Origin: Anaerolineaceae bacterium UBA5311
GTDB lineage: Bacteria > Chloroflexota > Anaerolineae > Anaerolineales > Anaerolineaceae
Direction of reading: 5' to 3'
DNA length: 7,278 nt
Assembly: GCA_002411175.1 (NCBI GenBank)
Contig: DHRN01000064.1
Location: 1 to 7,278, forward strand
Made by a program: the position numbers and the translations under genes. How positions within the stretch are numbered: position 1 is the first letter of the stretch; each line of letters opens with the position of its first letter. The notes beneath the pieces are model-generated. The model did no database searches. It saw only the letters and a list, made by a program, of their open reading frames with translations, and was not told the origin of the DNA. Below are positions 1 through 7,136 of this stretch, in pieces.

Positions 1-58
1 CCCCCTCCTTGCTGCTTGCGTCCAGCGCTGCTGGATTGGGGGAATCAAAAGGGGTGAG
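1..58. repeat. Palindromic C/G-rich repeat fragment at the left edge
   Basis: CCAGC-GCT-GCTGG (22-34) is a perfect 5-bp stem with a three-base loop. It is bracketed by C-rich (1-8) and G-rich (33-42) tracts that can partly pair, and followed by GGGGTGAG. No reading frame with coding character covers it. It looks like the end of a dispersed palindromic repeat; the window edge cuts it, so its extent is unknown. Confidence 0.35.
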
Positions 59-107
59 CGTGTTGGCTAACGATTTTTTCACTATTCTCTACTTCCTCTT
101 TTCTTCT

Positions 108-195
108 TGTCATTCTGAACGAAGTGACACACGGTGTACTTCGTAAGAAACTTTTCCTTCCACCGACAAGATCCTTCGCTTTGCTCAGGATGACA
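108..195. repeat. Compound inverted-repeat element (TGTCATTCTGA / TCAGGATGACA ends)
   Basis: The ends TGTCATTCTGA (108-118) and TCAGGATGACA (185-195) are inverted copies with one mismatch. Inside are two smaller hairpins: ACGAAGT-G-ACAC / GTGT-ACTTCGT (119-144) and ATCCT / AGGAT (171-175 with 187-191). Sequences with these ends are widely dispersed in environmental bacterial genomes. The element is too small to encode a transposase and resembles a REP- or MITE-like unit. No target-site duplication is obvious. Confidence 0.65.
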
Positions 196-213
196 ACACT
201 CAACCACATCCTG

Positions 214-234
214 CTCCCTGTTCCCTGTTCCCTT
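214..234. repeat. Heptamer tandem array, left flank (3 units)
   Basis: Three seven-base units, CTCCCTG, TTCCCTG and TTCCCTT, follow one another directly. The same family appears on the opposite strand in the right flank. Short heptamer arrays of this kind are known in intergenic DNA of cyanobacteria and some other phyla. Confidence 0.6.
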
Positions 235-240
235 CCTCAG

Positions 241-279
241 CCTTCTCCCCTGGAGAAGGTGCCCGAAGGGCGGATGAGG
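241..279. repeat. Two-hairpin dispersed repeat, left copy
   Basis: CCTTCTCC-CCT-GGAGAAGG (241-259) is a perfect 8-bp stem. It is followed at once by GCCC-GAA-GGGC (261-271) and then GGATGAGG (272-279). The unit lies 38 bases past the stop of the small gene, so on the minus strand it is the first strong structure downstream of the operon. It lacks a minus-strand T-tract after the stems and so is not a canonical terminator, though it may still stop or stabilise the transcript. Confidence 0.7.
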
Positions 280-316
280 GGTAACTTCAAGTTTTTTTCT
301 CTTCGCTCCTCACTCT

Positions 317-1357
317 CTACGGCACCCACTCCGCATATTCCACCGCCGAGCTCCTGCCATAATTCCCAGCCACAATCGCCAGGTCAAAAATATCCACCGC
401 GCCGTCGTTGTTCAAATCGGCATCGGCGATAAAACTCGTCTTGCCAAACTCACCCGAAACCAAACCAAGGTCCTGGGTATTAATTTCATTATCGCTCCAG
501 ACCGCGTTGCCGCCAATCAAGTTCAGCGGTGCGATGGTCGTGCTTGCCCCCACAAGCGCGATTTGCTTGTTCATTGATAGCGGAATGTTCAGATAGCGCG
601 GCGTGTTCGTCGTCACCCGGTAAAGGTCCATCGCCACGTTCGAAAAGCTGACGTTATTGCCTGCCGCGTTTGTGCTTGTGGCGCTATAAGGACCCTGCCC
701 TACAAACTGCCCCGTAGAAAGCGCCATCACCGCCCCCCCGCGCCCCGCCCGCCCCTGCAGCTCAACACTGCCCAAAACACTGACCGGTTTAATGGAGTTC
801 GCGTCGTAAGTGGCGTTGAGTGACCCATTCTGACAATCAAAATCATACAATGCCCCGCCTCCAAATCTCCCATACCGGCAATGTTCTGGGTCTGAAAAAG
901 CCAGGGTAGTAATGCCATGTCCAACCACGTGGAAAGTGAGGGTTGCAAGCTTTCCGCTCTCATTAACCCCTGGCGGTCCAAGTCTGGCATATGCAAAGAA
1001 AATCCGACCGGGCGAGACTTCGGAATGCAGTGTAAATACAGGAGCCAACCAGGTGCCAGGCGTTATGTTTACAAATTCAAGTATCGCCGGATTGAACGTA
1101 AGAATAAATTCATAAGTCAGCAAATCTGTAACGTCATCCGCCATCAGATCGACTTTCAGCTCGGTCTGGGTTCCATTTAAATAGAACGTGGCAGGGGTGG
1201 GGTCAAGCCTGAGCACACCATTTGCCTGTCCATTGGCACTGTTAGACGAAGGCGTGAATACAAGAACACATAAAAAACAAAATAACGACAAAATTGATTT
1301 AGCGGTATTTGGTAAACTTTGACCTAATAATCTTCTAATTTTCATATTCAAACCCAT
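317..1357 (-). CDS. Secreted cohesin / regulatory-like sandwich / dockerin protein (346 aa)
   Basis: This lies 55 bases downstream of the giant gene, same strand. Stop is TAG at 317-319. Two in-frame ATGs compete, at 1355-1357 and four codons later at 1343-1345; neither has a Shine-Dalgarno. The second gives a more usual signal peptide beginning MKIRRLLGQS. The hydrophobic core is about 21-34 and cleavage is likely between 41 and 46. Residues 47-187 form a cohesin domain (DLLTYEFILTFNPAILEFV, GKLATLTF), with a Cys pair C160/C175. Residues 190-280 form a carboxypeptidase-regulatory-like sandwich containing GPYSATSTNAAGN and RYLNI. Residues 282-346 are dockerin-like: the second loop has all calcium ligands (D314, N316, D318, A320 backbone, D322, D325), while the first is degenerate (N284, D289, N293, D296). 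The tail YAEWVP matches YESWLP of the neighbour. The whole 190-346 part is homologous to residues 1673-1830 upstream, so this protein is a minimal version of the same architecture. It is a probable partner or filler subunit of a surface scaffold; no enzyme activity is suggested. The two Cys in the signal peptide are not in a lipobox. Confidence 0.93.
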   Translation of the reverse strand: MGLNMKIRRLLGQSLPNTAKSILSLFCFLCVLVFTPSSNSANGQANGVLRLDPTPATFYLNGTQTELKVDLMADDVTDLLTYEFILTFNPAILEFVNITPGTWLAPVFTLHSEVSPGRIFFAYARLGPPGVNESGKLATLTFHVVGHGITTLAFSDPEHCRYGRFGGGALYDFDCQNGSLNATYDANSIKPVSVLGSVELQGRAGRGGAVMALSTGQFVGQGPYSATSTNAAGNNVSFSNVAMDLYRVTTNTPRYLNIPLSMNKQIALVGASTTIAPLNLIGGNAVWSDNEINTQDLGLVSGEFGKTSFIADADLNNDGAVDIFDLAIVAGNYGRSSAVEYAEWVP

Positions 1358-1369
1358 TTTTTAAGAGGG

Positions 1370-1399
1370 TTGCAGGCTGGCAAAACTGCCAGCCTGCAA
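1370..1399 (-). promoter_or_regulatory. Intercistronic perfect inverted repeat (13-bp stem, 4-base loop)
   Basis: TTGCAGGCTGGCA (1370-1382) is the exact reverse complement of TGCCAGCCTGCAA (1387-1399), with a four-base loop. It begins 13 bases after the stop codon of the giant gene and ends 12 bases before the first ATG of the small gene. On the minus strand it is followed by CCCTCTTAAAAA rather than a T-tract, so a simple intrinsic terminator is unlikely. It could attenuate read-through, protect the upstream mRNA 3' end, or restrict ribosome access to the second gene. Confidence 0.75.
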
Positions 1400-1412
1400 A
1401 AGTCAAATCAGA

Positions 1413-4400
1413 TTAAGGCAGCCAGCTTTCGTAAGCAGCTTCGGCTGTGAGTCCGTAGTTCCCACCCACCAGGGCGAGGTCTTGAATATTGACAGTCAAG
1501 TCAAAGTTAGCATCACCGGGTAAGTCGCCAAGTTTACCCCAATCAGTTGATACAACGGTTGCATCACTAAGATTGATCTTGTTCACACTTCCATCTGTTG
1601 TATTGTCGACATTACCACCGCGCAGCCAGAGGTTTTTAATCGTCGTATTAGTGCCGCCCAAGGTAATCTTTTTACCCATTTCAGCTGTAATATTCAGATA
1701 CCGATCCTGGTTGGTAGTGACGGTGTATTCAGTAGCAATCAGATTTGCAAAGCTGTAATTACCAGCTGCATTAGTTGTTTCCTTGTATGGACCATAGCCT
1801 GTTAACCCGGTCAGGGTTACTACATCAGTCGAAGCAAAACTCGTGCGGGCTTGCATGGTTATCATACCGGTTACCGCACCGATACTTGCGTAAACCGTGT
1901 TTGTCGCTGTAAAGTCTGCCAAAGTCCTATCTGGGTCAACAACTGTATCCACCAAGGAAATTACAATGTCCGCTGTGCTTGCCGCGTCAAAGGTTATCAT
2001 CAGAGCGAGCGCGTTATCACCAACTGCCAGTGTGACCGGTATGTCACAGCCAGTCGCCGTGCAAGTGTAAGACTCGGTGCCATAGGCAACGACCATTCCT
2101 TCGGGCAAGTCCAGGTGCAGTATGAAGCTGTTGGAGGGAGTATACATCGCGTCAACATTATTCACATTAACAGTAACCGCTTTCTCCACACCTTGCTGGA
2201 AGGTGGTTGGCAGATCAGTTGAAGTGATAACGGGTTTCGTATAGATCACTGCTGATGGTTCATCTTTCGCCACAACAAATTTGTCAGTTCCAACCACATA
2301 TACCATTTCGTATTTTGAATTGTAAGTTTTGGCTGTGTTGAACTTCATTGTACAGGTGACAGTCATATCAAATGGAGCAGCAACGCTAAAGGCACCGTCA
2401 GCTGGGAACAAAGTGCCGACAAGGTTTCCGTCCACTTCAGCAAGCTTGTCCAGAATATCGAAACCGACAATAGGTCCATAGTCACAAGTCGCGCTGGCAA
2501 TATCAGCTTTAACCGCGCCGAAGATCGTCAGGTTGAACTCGATATGGTTGCCGTAAGGTGCGCCGCCAGTTGGGTTGGTGATGGTGATTGTCGATGCATC
2601 AGGGTCACCCACCAGATAGTAAGCGGGGGCTGTTCCTGTGATTGCCAAGTTTTCATAAACCTTGATAGCGACGTTGAAGGTCTGCAAAGTGGTCCATTCA
2701 GTTTCGCTGCCAGTCTTCTTACCCTTCAAAGTAAGGGTCATCGGCAAGTCTGCAGTTTGACCATTCTTAAAGGTGACGCGGAATTTTGGCGCGCTTGTAA
2801 AGCCGGTCGGGAAGGGACCAAAACCATTAGGCGCCCAGCCGAACTGACCGCAGATAGCGGTAGTATCACCCTCACATGTAATATAGGGTTCCGTTGCTCT
2901 TGTGCCCATTTCAACCCAATTTCCCGCATCGGGGTCAGGTTCCACCGCATAGAACTCAAATTTAGTGATGTCGGCCAGGGTGATGCCGTCGATTTTGTAT
3001 TCAAAGATTGCGCGTTCGTAGTAAGCGCCGCCAGCATTGCTGACAGTGAAGTTAAATTCCTGCGGTACATGGGGGATATACGGACCTTGAACATCGGTAG
3101 AGGTGATGGTCGGTAACAGGGGTTGGACAAGTGTGGATTCATCCAGGACATTCACCGTAAAGGTCTGAACAAAACCAGTCGCCCAGGTAACCACGATGTC
3201 CCAGCCTTGGGGCACTTCAGTGACCTTGGGGTAGACCCAGACGAAAATATCGTCACCGGCAACCTCTTCCCAGTTGTAAGTCTTGCCATTGAAAGTGAAA
3301 GTTGAATTTGTGGTGTCAAAACCTCCAGGAGCATTGATCTCAACGCCAACACGATTGCCTTCTGTACGCCCAAGCGCAGCGTCAGCCGGGTACCAGGCGA
3401 TATCGCCTTTGAAGTTGATCGTATCACCAGACTGGGTAACTGTCAGCGGTGTTCCATCAGGAACATCACCGGTGTTGCCCGGGTCGCGTTCGATCGTGCC
3501 CTTGAGCAGCAATGAACGGTCGCTTGGGTTGAGGGGACCACAGTATTTCTTGGTGATTACCGTGCCGCCGGCAAGGGTAGCCGTGGCTTCCACGCAGGTC
3601 GGTAATTCGGTCTGTCCATATTCGGTATCAGCACGTTCATTCACCCAATAAGGCGTCGTTCCACCACCGTCAGGAACATCTATGGTGTAATCGAAATTGC
3701 CGAAGATATCGAACGGGCTGGTGAAACCAGCAATGCCTTCAAAGTTTTCAAGGTTGGCTGTGTTGGTCTGCAGCACGGTGGTTCCACCCTCTCCGCTATA
3801 CAGTTTCACTGTCAGCGAGGTGGCATCAGTCAGGTCAGCGCCAACAATCGCGAAGTCTGTGCTGATACCGCGATACCAGCCTTTTTCTTCACCGTGATAG
3901 CCGACAATGTATCCCCATGGGACTCCTGGTCCGAAACCGACAACGTTTACTTCAGCGCCGCCGGTGATTTCGTAAGGGATCCGGAACACATCGGGCCAGC
4001 TCACCAAAATGGATCCTGTTTGAATCTTGAATTTGGTTTCGCCAAAAGCTATCGGCTTGAAGGTGATTTTTATTAATGAACCTGATCCGTCGACAGGTTT
4101 ATTCACCCCTCCGAGAGCTTCCAGGTTTGCATGAACAATTAATCGCCCATCTGAATTACCATTATCTTCGACAGTAAAATTGACTACAGTGAAGTCTTCA
4201 GTGGCTTTCAATAACGTTCCATTGTCGATGCTCTCAACATGAAGCTTGGTATGATCAAAGTCAACTATCACTGTGTATCCTGTCAAAGCCTCCACATCGG
4301 TTGCCATTACTTCTACAACCTGGTCAGGTCCGTTGAGATCGATCATCATGTCATCAGCGCTCATATAAAGCTTGGTGTCGGGGATTTTGACCATATTGCC

Positions 4401-6905
4401 GATAGGATAGTAACCAACTGGGAAGGTGTTACCAGCAAAGTAAGGTTCTACTGGAATCGGAATTGAGACAACGCCGAAGGTCTCGAACAAAGCATAACTG
4501 CTGGTGATATTGGTGAAATTGTTGCCGCTGATGGTTTCATCTCCATCCAATCCGTCTAAACCTAATACCGGACCGGTGGTTGGTAAACCCTCAAAGGTGT
4601 TGTCAGTTATAGTAAGGGTCGTGTAATAAGGATTCAGATATAAAATCCTCTGTTGTCCGTTGCTAATAAACTTATTATCTGTGATGACCAAGTTGGAAAA
4701 ACCAGCCGTCGGCGATGAAAAGTTATTCTCAAAGAGAACCATCACCGCGGGATTATCCGCGGTCACGATGTTATTCTTGAAGGTCAACCCTATCTCATAA
4801 AGCAAGCGGATCGCTGTGTCAGAATTTCTCCCAACAAATTTAAACCCTTCAATCGTCAGGTCAGGTGCGTTGATTACCATGTAGCCATTAACCGTGACTT
4901 TATCAGCTCCCGCACCAGTTAGGGTCAGGGCTTTGTTGATTGTCAGATTCTCCTCGTATTCGCCAGCCGCGACTGTTATTTCGTCTTCAGCAGTTGCCGC
5001 GTTAATCGCAGCCTGGATTGTTTCGAAGTAAGTGCCCTGGGTCACGTTGTGGACGGGGGGTTCGTAGAACTCGGTACATTCAGCGTTCGCGCACCAGGGG
5101 GTGTAATCTACGTCGCCAAAAATCGTGTCGGCCGCAGGTCCATATAATGAGCCGAACCAGTTGGGGCTAGCGGCAAGCTGATTTGCTTCGTCCTTGTTGA
5201 CGATTGCCAGCGTGGGTGAAGTGGTAAGGAGCTGGTTTTTACTTACAAACACCTGACTGGCATCAGCTGTAAACCCTTCATTGACTCTGTCAACGCTCAG
5301 AGCGGCGGCGCCAATAGGTCCGGTTACGCCCTTGATAACATTTTCCGTGATGTGAATCTCTTCAGGCACTTTGTCCGCCACACCACTCGAAGGAGTAACT
5401 TCAATGCCCCATGCCCAGCCATCGGTCGAGCTGATGTTTTCGATGGTGTTGCCTTTGATCTTAGCACCATAAACATTGCCCTGGATCATGATACCGTCGG
5501 TTCCCTTGTCAGCGTTGCTGATATTGCGAATCGTGTTGTCAAAGATATCAGGAAGAGAAACAGCGACATCTGCACTTCCACCAAACACGTGGATACCCTT
5601 GACAGTGCCGGTTCCATCGCCAGCCATGCCGTCAATCAGGTTACCCTCAATATAGATATTGTTGGCAGTTACAAAAATCGCGGCAGCATTCCCACTGACA
5701 TTGCCAGGGGCGATTTTCATTTTAAATATCGTTGCGTTATTGGCACTCATGGTGACCATGCCCTGGATTATTGCAGGGGTGGTTCCGAAAGGATCGCTTG
5801 CGCCTTTAATGGTAAGGTTAACCTTGTTAATGTCGATGTTTTCGACATAGGTTCCAGGGGCAACCAAAATTGTGTCGTCAGCAGAAGCAGCGTCGATAGC
5901 AGCTTGGATGGTTGCGTAGAAGGTTTCTGCTGTACCGTGAACCAGCTTGACATTGGAGAGCGTCACTGCCCCAGCTCCACCGCCAACCACCAAACCGGTG
6001 TAGCCAGCTGGTGTGCTTGTCAGGTTCGCGTTGTTAACGACTATGTTGGTGAGAGTCAATGCCCCCGAGGCTCTGCCAATCCCTCCCCCAGTGTAAGGTG
6101 TCAGGGAGTTGCCTACAATATTGGTTGAGGTCACGTTTACATCCGTGGCGGTACAATTTGTTATTGTAGACCCTCCAGCAGTTCCAACAAGCCCGCCGTT
6201 ATCCCGAGTACCTGAGATGGTTGCACGGGTCACTGAACAATTTAACAATGTGCTTTCGTCCATGTAGCCAACCAAACCGCCGGCCTTGTCACCATTATCA
6301 GATATTACTTCGTCGAATGTCAACGTAATGGCCACATCATATGCGTGTACGTTTTCAAGGCGCCCGTAGACATGACCGGCAATACCACCTGCAAAGTGCT
6401 TGGCGTTGATAGTGATATTCTTGACAGTCACATTAATAATTTTCCCTGACGGGTAGAGTGAACCGCTTGCACCACCAACCCGGTCCCTGCCGTTAATGGT
6501 TGCTCCATCCAAGGTGAAGTTTTGGATTGTTCCGGACACTTTACCAAACAAACCAATGGACTCTACCTGTGAATCAATTTTGAGATTTGAGATAGTATTC
6601 CCGCCACCATCAAAAACACCAGCGAATGCATTCGTTGTTGTTCCGATCGGTGTCCACTCGGCGTACGCGCCGAGGTCAATATTTTCCGTCAGAGTTATGG
6701 TCTTGCCGGAAAAGTTGTTCCCTTCGTTTACTAATTGAGCCAAACCGGCCAGTTGGTCCGCAGATGAAATTTTGTACAGGCTATCGCCGGTATGCCAACC
6801 AGTATCCGGACCCTCCGCTTGTGCCTGCTGGGTGGGGGCGACTGCGAAGAGCAGCCCAACCACCAGCAGAAGAATAAATAGCTTACTAAACATACCTTTT
6901 TTCAT
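1413..6905 (-). CDS. Giant secreted beta-helix / cohesin / Ig-like / dockerin protein (1830 aa)
   Basis: Start ATG (6903-6905) is fixed by a strong GGAGGA five bases upstream; stop is TAA. Residues 1-30 are a Sec signal peptide (MKKGMFSK, then a Leu/Val-rich core, cleavage likely after AQA30). About 48-320 is a GLUG-type repeat region, with GG(L/I)(V/A)G-like turns near 117, 143, 172, 208, 237, 273 and 303. Two right-handed parallel beta-helix domains follow: about 320-600, closed by NWFG...GDVDYTPW, and about 617-838; each opens with TIQAAI(D/N)AA. About 840-989 is a cohesin domain (ALTGYTVIVDFDHTKLHV, later GSGSLIKITF). About 990-1670 is a string of Ig-like sandwiches; three modules start near 1264, 1417 and 1556, two with P.ITSTD. 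About 1673-1759 resembles a carboxypeptidase-regulatory/CNA-B sandwich, and 1763-1830 is dockerin-like, with a complete calcium loop at D1798-D1809. There is no LPXTG, lipobox or C-terminal membrane segment, so it is secreted or surface-held by other means. No catalytic site was recognised; the beta-helices could bind or cleave polysaccharide, but this is not shown. Probably first gene of an operon. Confidence 0.95.
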   Translation of the reverse strand: MKKGMFSKLFILLLVVGLLFAVAPTQQAQAEGPDTGWHTGDSLYKISSADQLAGLAQLVNEGNNFSGKTITLTENIDLGAYAEWTPIGTTTNAFAGVFDGGGNTISNLKIDSQVESIGLFGKVSGTIQNFTLDGATINGRDRVGGASGSLYPSGKIINVTVKNITINAKHFAGGIAGHVYGRLENVHAYDVAITLTFDEVISDNGDKAGGLVGYMDESTLLNCSVTRATISGTRDNGGLVGTAGGSTITNCTATDVNVTSTNIVGNSLTPYTGGGIGRASGALTLTNIVVNNANLTSTPAGYTGLVVGGGAGAVTLSNVKLVHGTAETFYATIQAAIDAASADDTILVAPGTYVENIDINKVNLTIKGASDPFGTTPAIIQGMVTMSANNATIFKMKIAPGNVSGNAAAIFVTANNIYIEGNLIDGMAGDGTGTVKGIHVFGGSADVAVSLPDIFDNTIRNISNADKGTDGIMIQGNVYGAKIKGNTIENISSTDGWAWGIEVTPSSGVADKVPEEIHITENVIKGVTGPIGAAALSVDRVNEGFTADASQVFVSKNQLLTTSPTLAIVNKDEANQLAASPNWFGSLYGPAADTIFGDVDYTPWCANAECTEFYEPPVHNVTQGTYFETIQAAINAATAEDEITVAAGEYEENLTINKALTLTGAGADKVTVNGYMVINAPDLTIEGFKFVGRNSDTAIRLLYEIGLTFKNNIVTADNPAVMVLFENNFSSPTAGFSNLVITDNKFISNGQQRILYLNPYYTTLTITDNTFEGLPTTGPVLGLDGLDGDETISGNNFTNITSSYALFETFGVVSIPIPVEPYFAGNTFPVGYYPIGNMVKIPDTKLYMSADDMMIDLNGPDQVVEVMATDVEALTGYTVIVDFDHTKLHVESIDNGTLLKATEDFTVVNFTVEDNGNSDGRLIVHANLEALGGVNKPVDGSGSLIKITFKPIAFGETKFKIQTGSILVSWPDVFRIPYEITGGAEVNVVGFGPGVPWGYIVGYHGEEKGWYRGISTDFAIVGADLTDATSLTVKLYSGEGGTTVLQTNTANLENFEGIAGFTSPFDIFGNFDYTIDVPDGGGTTPYWVNERADTEYGQTELPTCVEATATLAGGTVITKKYCGPLNPSDRSLLLKGTIERDPGNTGDVPDGTPLTVTQSGDTINFKGDIAWYPADAALGRTEGNRVGVEINAPGGFDTTNSTFTFNGKTYNWEEVAGDDIFVWVYPKVTEVPQGWDIVVTWATGFVQTFTVNVLDESTLVQPLLPTITSTDVQGPYIPHVPQEFNFTVSNAGGAYYERAIFEYKIDGITLADITKFEFYAVEPDPDAGNWVEMGTRATEPYITCEGDTTAICGQFGWAPNGFGPFPTGFTSAPKFRVTFKNGQTADLPMTLTLKGKKTGSETEWTTLQTFNVAIKVYENLAITGTAPAYYLVGDPDASTITITNPTGGAPYGNHIEFNLTIFGAVKADIASATCDYGPIVGFDILDKLAEVDGNLVGTLFPADGAFSVAAPFDMTVTCTMKFNTAKTYNSKYEMVYVVGTDKFVVAKDEPSAVIYTKPVITSTDLPTTFQQGVEKAVTVNVNNVDAMYTPSNSFILHLDLPEGMVVAYGTESYTCTATGCDIPVTLAVGDNALALMITFDAASTADIVISLVDTVVDPDRTLADFTATNTVYASIGAVTGMITMQARTSFASTDVVTLTGLTGYGPYKETTNAAGNYSFANLIATEYTVTTNQDRYLNITAEMGKKITLGGTNTTIKNLWLRGGNVDNTTDGSVNKINLSDATVVSTDWGKLGDLPGDANFDLTVNIQDLALVGGNYGLTAEAAYESWLP

Positions 6906-6910
6906 TATTT

Positions 6911-6916
6911 TCCTCC
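6911..6916 (-). promoter_or_regulatory. Strong ribosome binding site for the giant gene
   Basis: Read on the minus strand, GGAGGA lies five bases (AAATA) before the ATG at 6903-6905, in an A/T-rich stretch. It settles the start of the 1830-residue protein, which also yields a clean signal peptide. Confidence 0.9.
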
Positions 6917-6946
6917 AAAATTTTTAATGAATTTTCGATCATTTTG

Positions 6947-6963
6947 CCGGCGGCATGCGCCGG
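6947..6963 (-). promoter_or_regulatory. GC-rich stem-loop in the leader of the giant gene
   Basis: CCGGCG (6947-6952) pairs exactly with CGCCGG (6958-6963) around a five-base loop GCATG. It stands out in an otherwise A/T-rich leader, 30 bases upstream of the Shine-Dalgarno. It has no T-run after it on either strand, so it is not an intrinsic terminator. A role in mRNA stability or as an operator is possible but unproven. I found no convincing -35/-10 pair between here and 7040, so no promoter is called. Confidence 0.4.
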
Positions 6964-7042
6964 GTCTTGCCAAAATAAATGTTCTTGACTTCACCTCACT
7001 TTGTCTTCTTTTCAATAGACCTCCTTGGTAGAGTATATGGAA

Positions 7043-7063
7043 CGGGGAGCGGGGAGCAGGGAG
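7043..7063. repeat. Heptamer tandem array, right flank (3 units)
   Basis: Units CGGGGAG, CGGGGAG and CAGGGAG run in tandem. Their reverse complements (CTCCCTG, CTCCCCG) match the left-flank units at 214-234, so the family occurs in opposite orientation on the two sides of the operon. Confidence 0.6.
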
Positions 7064-7136
7064 CGGCAAAAAGCTATCCGCCTCACGCTCAATTGCCACA
7101 GACGCTCCACTAATCTGGCTATGCGCAATGGTTCGG

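Noticed and set aside
241..300. Rho-independent terminator (hairpin plus T-run at 291-298)
   Set aside because: The T-run is on the plus strand, while transcription of the genes is minus; no T-tract follows the stems in the minus direction, and on the plus strand it is too far from the stem.
124..432. Possible small protein in the left flank
   Set aside because: It runs through the inverted-repeat element, the heptamers and the hairpin pair, then overlaps the end of the small gene antisense; the composition is low-complexity and Pro/Arg/Ser-rich.
1266..1294. Lipoprotein signal in the small protein (Cys in the hydrophobic segment)
   Set aside because: C27 and C30 are preceded by SLF and CFL, which do not fit a lipobox, and the hydrophobic core continues past them.
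2544..3116. Plus-strand open frame of 190 codons
   Set aside because: It is antisense to the Ig-like region of a well-supported gene, with no coding character or start signal.
5352..6128. Long plus-strand open frame (258 codons) opposite the beta-helix region
   Set aside because: It lies wholly inside the giant gene on the other strand, has no recognisable domain, signal or ribosome site, and is explained by the codon structure of the repeat-rich gene.
317..6905. Classical cellulosome cluster
   Set aside because: There is no glycoside hydrolase, cellulose-binding module or multi-cohesin scaffoldin; the cohesin and dockerin domains here are single copies on beta-rich proteins.
6905..7099. 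Small upstream open frame on the minus strand ahead of the giant gene
   Set aside because: It covers the leader stem-loop and heptamers, shows no domain or ribosome site, and ends at the start of the real gene only by chance of frame.
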